64,000 nucleotides of DNA from Glaesserella sp041817755 (GTDB taxonomy: Bacteria > Pseudomonadota > Gammaproteobacteria > Enterobacterales > Pasteurellaceae). Each line of letters begins with the position of its first letter. The first letter of the stretch is position 1. Location: positions 1-64,000 of the forward strand of contig NZ_JBGYBX010000058.1 of the NCBI RefSeq assembly GCF_041817755.1, written 5' to 3'. Under the pieces are notes generated by a model. It was not told the DNA's origin and searched no databases. It saw only the letters and a program-made list of their open reading frames with translations. Of the stretch, positions 1 to 9,134 are shown piece by piece. The position numbers and the translations under genes are program-made.

Positions 1-1637
1 ACAACGGTTTTTACTATGACATTGATTTAGACCGCTCTTTAACACAGGAAGATCTTGATGCACTTGAAGCGCGTATGTTGGAACTGGCGAAAACCAATTA
101 CGATGTGGTGAAAAAACGTGTGAGCTGGCAGGAAGCGAGAGATACGTTTGAAAGCCGTGGCGAGTTGTACAAAATGGCGATTTTGGACGAAAATATCAGT
201 AAAGATGATCGTCCGGCACTTTATCATCACGAAGAATATATTGATATGTGTCGTGGTCCACACGTGCCGAATATGCGTTTTTGCCATCACTTCAAATTAC
301 AAAAAGTGGCGGGCGCATACTGGCGTGGCGACAGCAAAAATAAAATGTTGCAACGTATTTACGGTACGGCGTGGGCGGATAAAAAACAACTTGCCGACTA
401 TTTACACCGTTTAGAAGAGGCGGCAAAACGTGACCACCGTAAAATCGGTAAAGCGTTAGATTTATACCATATGCAAGAAGAAGCACCGGGTATGGTGTTC
501 TGGCACAATGACGGCTGGACGATTTTCCGTGAGCTTGAAACTTTCGTGCGTACTAAGTTAAAACAGTACGATTACCAAGAAGTGAAAGGTCCGTTTATGA
601 TGGATCGTGTGTTATGGGAAAAAACAGGTCACTGGCAAAACTATGGCGATTTAATGTTCACCACCCAATCGGAAAACCGTGAATATGCGATCAAACCGAT
701 GAACTGTCCAGGTCACATTCAGATCTTCAATCAAGGCTTAAAATCATACCGTGATTTACCGTTGCGTATGGCGGAATTTGGTTCTTGCCACCGTAACGAG
801 CCGTCTGGTTCATTACACGGTTTAATGCGTGTGCGTGGTTTTACCCAAGATGACGCCCATATTTTCTGTATGCCAGAGCAAGTAGAAAGCGAAGTGACAT
901 CGTGCATTAAAATGGTGTATGACATTTATAGCACTTTCGGTTTTGAAAATATTCAAGTGAAGCTTTCAACTCGCCCGGCAAACAGTATCGGTACAGATGA
1001 AATGTGGAACAAAGCCGAAGCAGACTTAGCGGCTGCATTAACGGCTAATGGCTTAGCCTTTGAAATTCAAGAAGGCGAAGGTGCATTCTACGGCCCGAAA
1101 ATTGAGTTTGCCTTGCGTGACTGTTTAGATCGTGAATGGCAATGCGGTACGATCCAGTTAGACTTCTTCTTACCGGAGCGTTTAAGTGCCTCTTATGTGG
1201 CGGAAGATAACGACCGTAAAACACCAGTGATGATCCACCGTGCGATTTTAGGCTCAATCGAGCGTTTCATCGGCATTATTACCGAAGAATACGCAGGCTT
1301 CTTCCCGGCGTGGTTAGCCCCAACTCAAGCGGTTGTGATGAACATTACTGACAGCCAAGCAGAATACGTTCAACAAGTGGTGAAACAACTTTCTGACGCA
1401 GGCTTGCGTGTGAAAGCGGATTTACGCAACGAAAAAGTGGGATTTAAAGTGCGTGAACACACCTTACGCCGTGTGCCATATATGCTTGTTTGCGGTGATA
1501 AAGAAATCGCCGAAGGCAAAGTCTCTGTGCGTACCCGTAAAGGTACAGATTTAGGCACGTTTAAAGTGGAAGAGTTTATCGATATCCTCAAAAAACAAGT
1601 GCGTGGACGTGAGTTGAAGTTACTAGGGGAAGAGTAG
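1..1637 (+). CDS. thrS: Threonine--tRNA ligase, 5' end outside window
   Basis: Charges tRNA-Thr with threonine in the cytoplasm. The reading frame is open from base 3 and about 544 residues are present; the family is near 640, so roughly the first 100 (TGS domain) lie outside. The rest of the editing domain is followed by the class II core: motif 2 around FGSCHRNEPSG, zinc ligands in MNCPGH, DDAH and MIHR, then motif 3 (GSIERFIG) and a C-terminal anticodon-binding domain. It precedes infC as in other gammaproteobacteria. Identity is certain; the start is not visible. Confidence 0.97.
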   Translation, partial: NGFYYDIDLDRSLTQEDLDALEARMLELAKTNYDVVKKRVSWQEARDTFESRGELYKMAILDENISKDDRPALYHHEEYIDMCRGPHVPNMRFCHHFKLQKVAGAYWRGDSKNKMLQRIYGTAWADKKQLADYLHRLEEAAKRDHRKIGKALDLYHMQEEAPGMVFWHNDGWTIFRELETFVRTKLKQYDYQEVKGPFMMDRVLWEKTGHWQNYGDLMFTTQSENREYAIKPMNCPGHIQIFNQGLKSYRDLPLRMAEFGSCHRNEPSGSLHGLMRVRGFTQDDAHIFCMPEQVESEVTSCIKMVYDIYSTFGFENIQVKLSTRPANSIGTDEMWNKAEADLAAALTANGLAFEIQEGEGAFYGPKIEFALRDCLDREWQCGTIQLDFFLPERLSASYVAEDNDRKTPVMIHRAILGSIERFIGIITEEYAGFFPAWLAPTQAVVMNITDSQAEYVQQVVKQLSDAGLRVKADLRNEKVGFKVREHTLRRVPYMLVCGDKEIAEGKVSVRTRKGTDLGTFKVEEFIDILKKQVRGRELKLLGEE

Positions 1638-1650
1638 TTCTCCCTGTGAA

Positions 1651-1679
1651 ATGTAAGGCGTAGAAAATACGCCTTACAT
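1651..1679 (+). terminator. Perfect 12-bp stem-loop after thrS
   Basis: ATGTAAGGCGTA and TACGCCTTACAT pair perfectly across a five-base loop, 14 bases after the thrS stop. There is no T-run, so it may be a 3'-end stabiliser or weak terminator rather than a classical intrinsic terminator. Confidence 0.55.
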
Positions 1680-1705
1680 GCATTGGACAGATATAGAAAA
1701 ACTTC

Positions 1706-1734
1706 TTGCTCCGAGACTGAAAAATGAGTAAAAT
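1706..1734 (+). promoter_or_regulatory. Candidate sigma-70 promoter for infC operon
   Basis: TTGCTC (1706-1711) and TAAAAT (1729-1734) are separated by 17 bases and followed by a GC-rich discriminator CCCGCCCGTT. The layout matches the promoter-like sequence before the tRNA-Ser gene. A GC-rich discriminator is typical of stringently controlled promoters; activity is inferred. Confidence 0.55.
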
Positions 1735-1835
1735 CCCGCCCGTTTTGCCTTGCTCAGGTGGGGCGTAATAAGCAACCAATCATATCTTCTGCAAGCGGTA
1801 TGATCTTAAGATAAATTTACAAGAGGAATAATACT

Positions 1836-2375
1836 ATTAAACCCGTAAAACGCGTTCAGACAAATCGCGCGCATCGCCTTAACGATGAAATTCGCGTAAA
1901 AGAAGTTCGTTTAACCGACCAAAACGGTGAACAACTTGGTATCGTATCAATTCAAGAAGCATTAGCAAAAGCGGAAGAAGTTGAGTTAGACTTAGTTGAA
2001 ATTAGCCCGAATGCGGAACCGCCGGTTTGTCGTATTATGAACTATGGTAAGTTCATCTACGAAAAAGAGAAAGCTGCAAAAGAGCAGAAGAAAAAGCAGA
2101 AAGTTGTACAAGTGAAGGAAATTAAATTCCGTCCGGGTACAGACGAAGGCGACTATCAGGTAAAACTACGCAGCCTGATTCGCTTTTTGGAAGATGGCGA
2201 CAAAGCCAAAATCACGGTTCGCTTCCGTGGACGTGAAATGGCTCACCAAGAAATTGGTATGGACGTGCTAGAGCGTGTTAAAAACGATTTAGCGGAAATT
2301 GCCGTAGTAGAGTCTGCTCCTGGCAAACTCGAAGGTCGCCAAGTTGTAATGGTACTGGCTCCGAAAAAGAAATAG
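1836..2375 (+). CDS. infC: Translation initiation factor IF-3 (AUU start)
   Basis: IF-3 binds the 30S subunit, keeps subunits apart and checks start-codon pairing. The frame runs 179 residues from ATT at 1836. AAGAGG lies about ten bases upstream, and the protein begins KPVKRVQTNRAHRLNDEIR, matching the IF-3 N-terminus. The first in-frame ATG (2037) would remove the N-terminal domain, so ATT is chosen. AUU initiation is the known means by which IF-3 represses its own synthesis. The C-terminal domain contains EIKFRPGTDEGDYQVK. First gene of infC-rpmI-rplT. Confidence 0.95.
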   Translation: MKPVKRVQTNRAHRLNDEIRVKEVRLTDQNGEQLGIVSIQEALAKAEEVELDLVEISPNAEPPVCRIMNYGKFIYEKEKAAKEQKKKQKVVQVKEIKFRPGTDEGDYQVKLRSLIRFLEDGDKAKITVRFRGREMAHQEIGMDVLERVKNDLAEIAVVESAPGKLEGRQVVMVLAPKKK

Positions 2376-2476
2376 TCCGTTACCTTAAGATGTAATTAGT
2401 GCTTCCAAGTAATATTGGCAACAATATTCGCCTGATTACTGGTTATTAACATAAACAATGCGGAGTTATTTTAACA

Positions 2477-2674
2477 ATGCCTAAAATTAAAACAGTACGT
2501 GGTGCTGCAAAGCGTTTCAAAAAAACAGCTTCCGGCGGTTTCAAACGTAAACAATCTCACTTACGTCACATTTTGACTAAGAAAACAACTAAACGTAAAC
2601 GTCAATTACGTCACAAATCAATGGTAGCGAAAGCAGACCAAGTTTTAGTCGTAGCGTGCTTACCATACGCATAA
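2477..2674 (+). CDS. rpmI: 50S ribosomal protein L35
   Basis: A 65-residue, very basic protein beginning PKIKTVRGAAKRFKKTASGG, the usual length and N-terminus of bL35, a large-subunit protein. It follows infC after 101 bases and precedes rplT, the conserved order. CGGAGT before the ATG is the ribosome binding site. In E. coli, L20 represses rpmI-rplT through structure in the upstream mRNA; the 101-base leader here could serve the same role but its fold was not computed. Confidence 0.98.
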   Translation: MPKIKTVRGAAKRFKKTASGGFKRKQSHLRHILTKKTTKRKRQLRHKSMVAKADQVLVVACLPYA

Positions 2675-2764
2675 GCGTAAATGAAGTACAACGTACGATT
2701 AGTTAATTTTTAGTTTAATAATGTCAAAGCGTTAATTTACGCTTAAATAGTAGGAGATTTAATA

Positions 2765-3118
2765 ATGGCTCGTGTAAAACGTGGTGTTATTGCAAGAGCA
2801 CGCCATAAGAAAGTTCTTAAGGCTGCTAAAGGTTATTATGGTGCACGTTCACGCGTGTATCGCGTTGCTTTCCAAGCAGTAGTTAAAGCTGCACAATATG
2901 CTTACCGTGACCGTCGTCAACGTAAACGTCAATTCCGTCAATTATGGATTGCTCGTATCAATGCGGCAGCTCGTCAAAACGGTTTATCATACAGCAAATT
3001 CATCAACGGCTTGAAAAAAGCGTCTGTTGAAATCGATCGTAAGATCCTTGCTGATATCGCAGTATTTGACAAAGTGGCTTTCGCAGCATTAGTTGCTAAA
3101 GCAAAATCTGCTCTTTAA
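2765..3118 (+). CDS. rplT: 50S ribosomal protein L20
   Basis: A 117-residue basic protein starting ARVKRGVIARARHKKVLKAA, diagnostic of bL20, needed early in 50S assembly and, in E. coli, an autogenous repressor of rpmI-rplT. Preceded by TAGGAG. It is the last gene of the infC operon and is followed within about 20 bases by a strong terminator. Confidence 0.98.
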   Translation: MARVKRGVIARARHKKVLKAAKGYYGARSRVYRVAFQAVVKAAQYAYRDRRQRKRQFRQLWIARINAAARQNGLSYSKFINGLKKASVEIDRKILADIAVFDKVAFAALVAKAKSAL

Positions 3119-3139
3119 TTTTAAAGAATAGATAAATGA

Positions 3140-3163
3140 GGACGCTTTCGAGCGTCCTTTTTT
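3140..3163 (+). terminator. Intrinsic terminator after rplT
   Basis: GGACGCT-TTCG-AGCGTCC followed by a T-run; a UUCG-capped seven-pair stem ending the infC-rpmI-rplT transcript. Confidence 0.9.
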
Positions 3164-3249
3164 GTCGGTAAACTATGCCAAATGGCGGAGAAATTCGCTA
3201 AACAAGCGGTCAAATATGAAAGCATTTTTGCAAATTGAAGGGGAAAAGC

Positions 3250-3546
3250 ATGAAAAAAGTCGTGTTAACGGTATTGTCCTTTATGTTAGCTGCCTGTTCT
3301 ACGCCGGTACAGCAAAGTTCTATTCCGATGGATATGCAAGCCGTCGAAGAATATAAACAACGTGTGGCTTCTAGGAAAACGGTGGATTCAAACGATTCGG
3401 AAGAATGGGAGCTGAATCAAAGTGATAAACGGGCAAAAGTTGACGTTTATCATCACTATCCTCATCCTCGAATTCGCCCGCATATAGGTTATCATTATTA
3501 TGGGCGTCATCATTCCGGGGTAGGAATCGGGTTCGGATATTATTAA
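3250..3546 (+). CDS. Small His/Gly-rich lipoprotein, function unknown
   Basis: 98 residues starting MKKVVLTVLSFMLAACST: a lipoprotein signal peptide with lipobox LAAC, so Cys-16 should be lipidated. The ATG at 3250 is preferred over upstream ATGs because GAAGGGG lies just before it. The mature protein is polar. Its C-terminal third is rich in His, Tyr, Pro and Gly (HHYPHPRIRP, HYYGRHHSG, GIGFGYY), which could bind metal, though nothing proves it. An uptake sequence lies at 3203-3212. Monocistronic, bounded by terminators. Family not recognised. Confidence 0.75.
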   Translation: MKKVVLTVLSFMLAACSTPVQQSSIPMDMQAVEEYKQRVASRKTVDSNDSEEWELNQSDKRAKVDVYHHYPHPRIRPHIGYHYYGRHHSGVGIGFGYY

Positions 3547-3571
3547 AAATCGGGGCTCATGCCCCGATTTT
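3546..3571. terminator. Bidirectional terminator
   Basis: AAAATCGGGGC-TCAT-GCCCCGATTTT, an 11-bp perfect stem with A/T tracts on both sides. It serves the lipoprotein gene (+) and the convergent glycerate kinase gene (-), whose stop codon it overlaps. Confidence 0.85.
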
Positions 3572-4703
3572 ATAATCCAAGTTTTATTAGTCTCGCTACA
3601 TTTTCTGCAGTTGAAATTAAATTTTCTTTCCCTTGTTTGAGCAGCTCATCTAAACTACTCAACTGACGAATAATCGGGAAAACCGCATCAATACCATGTT
3701 GATAAACCACGGAATAATCTTCTCTAAGACTGCCGACAATCGCTATGACCGGTTTATCAAATTGTTTGGCAAGCCGGGCAACGCCGATAGGCGTTTTACC
3801 TGCGATAGATTGCGCATCCATTCTGCCTTCACCCGTAATTACCAAATCGGCTTGTTGAATTTCCTCGCTAAGATGAGTCGCTTCAATAATAATTTGTACC
3901 CCTGATTTGAGGATCACGTTCGGCAGTAATAATAAACCGCCTCCCATTCCGCCAGCCGCTCCCGCGCCGGCATGGTGAGCGATTTGAATCCCCAATTGTT
4001 GTTCTGTCACCTGTGCAAAATGGGTAAGCGCATGATCGAGTTGATTGACCATTGCCGGCGTTGCCCCTTTTTGCGGACCAAACACTGCGGAAGCCCCTCG
4101 CTCTCCACATAAGGGATTATTCACATCACAAGCAACCTCAATTTCCACTTGAGCTAAACGGGGATCGAGACCGCTTAGATCAATATGTGAAATCGTTGCT
4201 AATTGCGCTCCGCCAAAGCCGATCTCTTGCTGTTGAGCGTTGAGAAAACGGATACCTAAGGCTTGCAACATGCCAACGCCGCCGTCATTTGTCGCACTGC
4301 CGCCAATACCTAAGATAATTTTCTTCACACCATAATCCAACGCCGCTTTAATTAATTCACCGGTACCGTAGCTTGTGGTAATTAACGGATTGCGTTGTTC
4401 TGGGGGAACAAGATGTAAACCTGAGGCCGCCGCCATTTCAATAAAGGCGGTTTGTTTATCGCCCGATAATCCCCAAAAGGCTTCTACTTGATTTGCAAGC
4501 GGTGCGATTACCGTGGTTTTTTGCAAATTGCCTTGTGTGGCATCCACTAATGATTGAACCGTTCCTTCACCGCCGTCGGCCATCGGTACGAGCTGATACC
4601 CGGCATGTGGAAAAATACGTTCAAATCCCGTCTTAATCGCCTGCGCGACCTCTAATGCAGTCAGGCTTTCCTTAAAAGAATCGGGGGCGATAACAATATT
4701 CAT
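3570..4703 (-). CDS. garK: Glycerate kinase
   Basis: 377 residues starting MNIVIAPDSFKESLTALEVA, the signature N-terminus of the GarK/GlxK family, which phosphorylates D-glycerate for entry into glycolysis. Conserved stretches include PMADGGEGTVQ, GIGGSATNDGGVGML and ITGEGRMDAQS. The open frame extends upstream to 4844 into the permease gene, but AAGGATG before 4703 and family alignment fix this start. It lies 14 bases after the GntP-family permease, so the two are probably one transcript. The symbol could equally be glxK. Confidence 0.93.
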   Translation of the reverse strand: MNIVIAPDSFKESLTALEVAQAIKTGFERIFPHAGYQLVPMADGGEGTVQSLVDATQGNLQKTTVIAPLANQVEAFWGLSGDKQTAFIEMAAASGLHLVPPEQRNPLITTSYGTGELIKAALDYGVKKIILGIGGSATNDGGVGMLQALGIRFLNAQQQEIGFGGAQLATISHIDLSGLDPRLAQVEIEVACDVNNPLCGERGASAVFGPQKGATPAMVNQLDHALTHFAQVTEQQLGIQIAHHAGAGAAGGMGGGLLLLPNVILKSGVQIIIEATHLSEEIQQADLVITGEGRMDAQSIAGKTPIGVARLAKQFDKPVIAIVGSLREDYSVVYQHGIDAVFPIIRQLSSLDELLKQGKENLISTAENVARLIKLGL

Positions 4704-4717
4704 GTTGACATCCTTTT

Positions 4718-6097
4718 TTACAACAGCACGAGCGACAAAATATAAACGGTAAGAATACCGACAATACCCATAATAAAGGTTAATGTAGTTTGAGTGCGAT
4801 AGCCTTGTTGTGGTGTGAGTTTGGTAAAGTTCGTTACCACCCAATAGTAGCTGTCATTTGCATGAGAAACGCACATTGAACCTGCTGCAATCGCCATTAC
4901 CGTTAACGCCGCAGCCATTTCGGTGGTAAGCCCTAATGCATTCATTAATGAATCGCCGGCATTGAACATACCCATAATAGAGGCGGTGGTAATAATTGCC
5001 ACTGTGGAGCTACCTTGTGCAGTTTTAAGAATCGCTGAAATAATGAATGGGAAGAAGATTCCTGCCGCACTGATGATATGAGCATTTTCTTTGATGTAAT
5101 CGACAAAACCTGCTTGAGTAATCACATTACCCAATACACCACCTGCAGCGGTGATAAATAGGATTGGACCAACAAGTTTTAACGTGTTGTTGGTTAAACC
5201 GTCAAATTCGTCCATTTTACCTGTTTTGAATAATAAAATGATTGAAAAGACAACACCAACAGCTAATGCAATAATCGGGTTACCTAAGAATTGTAATAGA
5301 ATACCTAAATCTCCGCTGATACCCATAATTTTACTCACTGAGCCTAATGCCATCAGAAAAATCGGAGCAAAAATCGGGGCTAAACTTAAGAAACCGCTTG
5401 GTAATTTGCCGTACTGTTTAAGCAGCTCATCGTAGCTTTGTGCTATCACACTATCCGCTTCTTTTTCTTCATCAATAGTCACTTTTTTACCAATATATTT
5501 TGCGAAAAGGTAGCTTGCAATTAAAACAGGGATAGAGACGACCGTCCCCATTAATATCACCAGTAATAAATTTCCACCCAAGCCTACTGCACCGGCTGCA
5601 GCAATCGGGCCGGGTGTTGGTGGAATAAACACATGAGAAGTGTAAAGCCCCGCACTTAACGCCACCGCCATACCGACAGGATTGGCTAAGATCTTTTTAC
5701 GAATCGCTTCACGAATCGGGTTTAACACCACAAATCCGCTATCACAGAAAACCGGAATTCCGACAACCCAACCCATTATCAGCATGGCTAATTCGGGGCG
5801 TTTTTGTCCGACGACCTTGACGACCATATCGGCAAGTTTGAGTGCAGCTCCTGTTTTTTCAAGAACGGTACCGATGATCGCACCAAAAATAATCACAATA
5901 CCGATACTGCGGAAGGTACCACTAAATCCGTTACCGATAATGGTTGGAATTTGTTCAAGAGAAATACCGGCTATCAACGCTAATGCTAAGGAAATTGACA
6001 TTAGGGCTAAGAAGGGGTGAACTTTGAGTTTTGCTATCATCCAAATCATCACAATAATAGCAATCGTAAAACTAATAATAAGAGAAATACCCGTCAT
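4718..6097 (-). CDS. GntP-family permease, probably for glycerate or gluconate
   Basis: 459 residues, almost entirely hydrophobic, with about 12 to 14 membrane spans, and GntP-family motifs such as PVFCDSGFVVLNPI and HVFIPPTPGPIAAAG. GntP transporters take up sugar acids with protons. The linked kinase suggests glycerate as substrate, but gluconate permeases are close relatives, so specificity is inferred from context. GGAG lies before the ATG and CATAAT about 20 bases further upstream may be a -10 element. The same kinase-permease-regulator trio occurs in H. influenzae. Confidence 0.88.
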   Translation of the reverse strand: MTGISLIISFTIAIIVMIWMIAKLKVHPFLALMSISLALALIAGISLEQIPTIIGNGFSGTFRSIGIVIIFGAIIGTVLEKTGAALKLADMVVKVVGQKRPELAMLIMGWVVGIPVFCDSGFVVLNPIREAIRKKILANPVGMAVALSAGLYTSHVFIPPTPGPIAAAGAVGLGGNLLLVILMGTVVSIPVLIASYLFAKYIGKKVTIDEEKEADSVIAQSYDELLKQYGKLPSGFLSLAPIFAPIFLMALGSVSKIMGISGDLGILLQFLGNPIIALAVGVVFSIILLFKTGKMDEFDGLTNNTLKLVGPILFITAAGGVLGNVITQAGFVDYIKENAHIISAAGIFFPFIISAILKTAQGSSTVAIITTASIMGMFNAGDSLMNALGLTTEMAAALTVMAIAAGSMCVSHANDSYYWVVTNFTKLTPQQGYRTQTTLTFIMGIVGILTVYILSLVLL

Positions 6098-6212
6098 AGA
6101 AAGCTCCGTATTATGCTTAAAATGTGAGCTTATTATTGATATTTTCGATGAAAAAAGCGTTGTTCTTTTTTACAAAAAAGCAGCCGAAAGAGACCGCTTG
6201 TATTGTGATTTT

Positions 6213-7316
6213 TTACAATCCTTGATAGATCATTGTGCCTAAATAAAGGATAAATTTTTCTTCTATCTTATTGAAAGATAAGGATGTTATGTGTTCAATT
6301 TTACTTAAACGGTAGCGTAAGGTATTCGGATGTACGAAGAGTTTTTGTGAGGTGTGAGAGAGATCACAATTTGATACAAAATAAATTTGTAAGGTTTTAA
6401 TGAGGATCTGCTGTTCATCTTGTTCTAGCAACTTTTTGAAGCTGGAAAGTAGAATATCCGCTTGCCAAGTATGACTAAAATTTTGAAATAGGGCAGGTAA
6501 TTTGACTTGATCAAATTGAATGACATGTTTTTTACTTTGAGTCTTTTCCGTATATTCTGCCGCATAGCAAGCGGTTTGATAAGAGATATGTGTTTGGGAT
6601 AGGTCATTGACTTGTAATCCGACGATGGCTTTAAATTGAATCTCAGGATGCGAAAAATCGATGATTTCTTTTTTATGCTGAATTGGGGTGTCAGCGGATG
6701 ATTTAAGTAATGCAATTCGATCTCGACCTATTACAGCGGTCGGTAATTTAGGATAATGATGTTCTATATAGGCTAATAGTGTTTGAAGTTTATCGGCTGT
6801 AGGATCTTGTACTTTCAGTAGAATAACCGAAAAAGATTGATGGAAAGGGATATCAAAAAACTGCGCTTGTTCGCTAATTTCTATTTGATTTAAATCGCCT
6901 TTAAGTAATTCTCTGATAAATTCTTCTTTGTAACGGCGTTGCCAACGCTCTTGTTCGAGTAAGAAAGATTGTTCCATAATCAGCTCGGCTGCCATTTTGA
7001 CTAATTGAGCATATTGTCTCACTTCATTTGGATTTCCGGAAATTCCTATCACTCCAACATTAGATCCTAAGTAGCTTAACGGTAAATTAATTCCCTCTTT
7101 GGCTTCATAATTCCATAATTTAGCCAACTCATGATCAATTTCGACAATTTGATTTTTGCGTAATGTGATCACCGCTCCCGTATGTTTTTGATTAAGACGT
7201 TTCGGATCGCCGGAAGCAATAATAATCCCATTTTCATCCATAACATTCACTGAATTCGGAATAATTTGCATCGCACGTTTTACAATCATATTGGCGATAT
7301 CTTTATTTAGTTTCAT
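6213..7316 (-). CDS. cdaR: CdaR/SdaR-family transcriptional regulator
   Basis: 367 residues with an N-terminal sugar-diacid-recognition domain (about residues 1-135, starting MKLNKDIANMIVKRAMQIIP) and a C-terminal PucR-type helix-turn-helix (about 300-365, SQKLFVHPNTLRYRLSKIE). CdaR in E. coli activates glucarate, galactarate and glycerate genes. Here it is directly upstream of, and on the same strand as, the permease and kinase genes, 115 bases away, so it very likely controls them. Assignment to the family is firm; the inducer is inferred. Confidence 0.88.
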   Translation of the reverse strand: MKLNKDIANMIVKRAMQIIPNSVNVMDENGIIIASGDPKRLNQKHTGAVITLRKNQIVEIDHELAKLWNYEAKEGINLPLSYLGSNVGVIGISGNPNEVRQYAQLVKMAAELIMEQSFLLEQERWQRRYKEEFIRELLKGDLNQIEISEQAQFFDIPFHQSFSVILLKVQDPTADKLQTLLAYIEHHYPKLPTAVIGRDRIALLKSSADTPIQHKKEIIDFSHPEIQFKAIVGLQVNDLSQTHISYQTACYAAEYTEKTQSKKHVIQFDQVKLPALFQNFSHTWQADILLSSFKKLLEQDEQQILIKTLQIYFVSNCDLSHTSQKLFVHPNTLRYRLSKIEHITSLSFNKIEEKFILYLGTMIYQGL

Positions 7317-7363
7317 GTTACTCCTTGTATAACCGCATATAAAAGTCGGGAACAGCGTAATAA

Positions 7364-7396
7364 AAAAGACTAACCCTTTCCAGAATTAGTCTTATT
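7364..7396 (-). terminator. Terminator after the ABC importer genes
   Basis: Read on the minus strand, AAGACTAA...TTAGTCTTTTTT forms an eight-pair stem with a T-run just after the ATPase gene. It also separates that operon from cdaR. Confidence 0.75.
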
Positions 7397-7399
7397 ATT

Positions 7400-8197
7400 T
7401 TAGCCTTCTAGCAATAAACCGTCATCACTCAGTTGCTCATTACGGCTCTTTTCGAATAAGCGCAATAAATCCGGTACATCCATTCGCTTACGCTCTTCTC
7501 CTGCCACATCGAAGGCAACTTGTCCTTGATGTAACATCACTGTTCTGTCACCGTAGTCGAGGGCTTGTCGCATTGAGTGGGTGACCATTAACGTGGTGAG
7601 CTTTTGTTCTCTCACGATTTTATTGGTCAATTCCAAAACGAATGCGGTGGTTTTCGGATCAAGGGCGGCGGTATGTTCATCTAATAGTAAAATGTTTGAT
7701 GGTTGTAACGAAGCCATCAACAAACTGACCGCTTGTCGCTGACCGCCTGACAGGCGCCCCATTTGATCGGTGAGGCGGTTTTCCAAACCGAGTCCGAGCA
7801 GTGATAATTTTTCTTTGAACATCTCTCTTAATTGGCGGTTCAATGCAAAACCTAAGCTGCGTTTTTTACCTCGTTGATAGGCGAGAGCCATATTTTCTTC
7901 AATGGTGAGGGCTTCGCAAGTACCGATCATCGGATCTTGAAACACTCGAGCCACAAGGTGCGCACGCTGCCAGCAAGTCGTTTTGCTCACTTCTTTGTGT
8001 TGGATAAAAATTTCGCCCGAGTCAATCGGATAATCGCCGCTGATCGCATTCAGTAAGGTCGATTTTCCGGCACCGTTGCTGCCGATGACCGAGACAAACT
8101 CGCCTTCGGCAACCTTCAGGCTTAAGCCTCGTAATACAGGATTTTCAATGACCGTACCTTTATTAAAGGTGATAAATAAGTTGTTTAATTCGATCAT
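7400..8197 (-). CDS. ABC importer ATPase, TrpXYZ-like (COG1101 type)
   Basis: 265 residues with a complete ATPase: Walker A GSNGAGKST (about 39-47), signature LSGGQRQ, Walker B ILLLDEH with an unusual His after the catalytic Glu, and the switch His in MVTHSMRQ. It overlaps the permease gene by four bases (ATGA), so the two are translationally coupled. This family partners with COG4120 permeases and COG2984 binding proteins, predicted in several bacteria to import amino acids, often tryptophan. No binding-protein gene is adjacent here. Confidence 0.85.
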   Translation of the reverse strand: MIELNNLFITFNKGTVIENPVLRGLSLKVAEGEFVSVIGSNGAGKSTLLNAISGDYPIDSGEIFIQHKEVSKTTCWQRAHLVARVFQDPMIGTCEALTIEENMALAYQRGKKRSLGFALNRQLREMFKEKLSLLGLGLENRLTDQMGRLSGGQRQAVSLLMASLQPSNILLLDEHTAALDPKTTAFVLELTNKIVREQKLTTLMVTHSMRQALDYGDRTVMLHQGQVAFDVAGEERKRMDVPDLLRLFEKSRNEQLSDDGLLLEG

Positions 8198-9129
8198 GGT
8201 TTTCCTCGTTTAGCGAATGGTTGTTTAAATTTGGGAAGCGCTAACACCGCAACGACGAGCAAAGCGGTGATGAGGTTTAAGTCCTGAGGACCGAAGCCGA
8301 TACCGTTTAAGGTGTCGTTGTTTAAGGCTAAAGCAATAAAGAAACGATAGAGAATAGAGCCGATAATCACCGCGAACGTCAGCCAAACAATCCGTTTTAC
8401 CGGGAAAATCGCTTCACCGATAATGACTGCCGCTAACCCGATCACGATAGTACCGACCCCAATCGAAATATCAAATCCCCCGTTACTCTGAACATAAAGT
8501 GAGCCGGCCAGTGCAATCAGTCCGTTTGAAATTGCCATACCGAGTAGTGTCATTTTGTTAATGGCAATACCTTGCGCTTTTGCCATACGGGGATTCGTGC
8601 CTGTCGCACGAACCGCTAAACCGACTTGTGTGGCAAAGAACAGATCGAACAGTAGTTTGGCGATAATCACGACAAAAACGGCAATCAGCAGACGTACCAT
8701 TGCTAATTGCACATCATCGTGGGCGGTGACGGCATCGTAAATCGTCGTTTCTCCCAGCAAAGAAACATTCGGCGATCCCATAATGCGTAAATTAATCGAA
8801 TAAAGGGCGATCATCATCAAGATACTGGTCAACAGTTTTTCGATTTTAAAACCGATATGCAGACCGGCGGTGATCACGCCGGCAACCGCTCCTGCCAGCA
8901 TGCCGGACAAGGTGGCAAGCCAAGGGTCGATGTGGTTTAGAATGCATAATACGCATACGCCGCCGCCAAGCGGAAAGCTACCGTCGGCAGTTAAATCGGG
9001 GAAATCAAGAATCTTGTAAGAGATCAACACGCCAAGAGCGACCAAGGCATAAATCAAGCCGAGTTCTAATGCGCCGATCCAAGTGACGTTGGTGAAATAG
9101 GTTGTTAAAAATTGCAGTAAGGTTTCCAT
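8194..9129 (-). CDS. ABC importer permease, TrpXYZ-like (COG4120 type)
   Basis: 311 residues, about eight or nine membrane spans, related to branched-chain amino acid importer permeases. The N-terminal stretch GLIYALVALGVLISYKILDF followed by PDLTADGSFPLG is typical of this uncharacterised permease group. It is the first gene of the two-gene operon. A palindromic site resembling the TrpR operator ends six bases before its start codon, which supports a link to tryptophan. The substrate is not proven. Confidence 0.82.
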   Translation of the reverse strand: METLLQFLTTYFTNVTWIGALELGLIYALVALGVLISYKILDFPDLTADGSFPLGGGVCVLCILNHIDPWLATLSGMLAGAVAGVITAGLHIGFKIEKLLTSILMMIALYSINLRIMGSPNVSLLGETTIYDAVTAHDDVQLAMVRLLIAVFVVIIAKLLFDLFFATQVGLAVRATGTNPRMAKAQGIAINKMTLLGMAISNGLIALAGSLYVQSNGGFDISIGVGTIVIGLAAVIIGEAIFPVKRIVWLTFAVIIGSILYRFFIALALNNDTLNGIGFGPQDLNLITALLVVAVLALPKFKQPFAKRGKP

Positions 9130-9134
9130 TTGAA

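Noticed and set aside
4704..4844. Upstream extension of glycerate kinase
   Set aside because: It overlaps the permease gene; MNIVIAPDSFK at 4703 with AAGGA is the family start.
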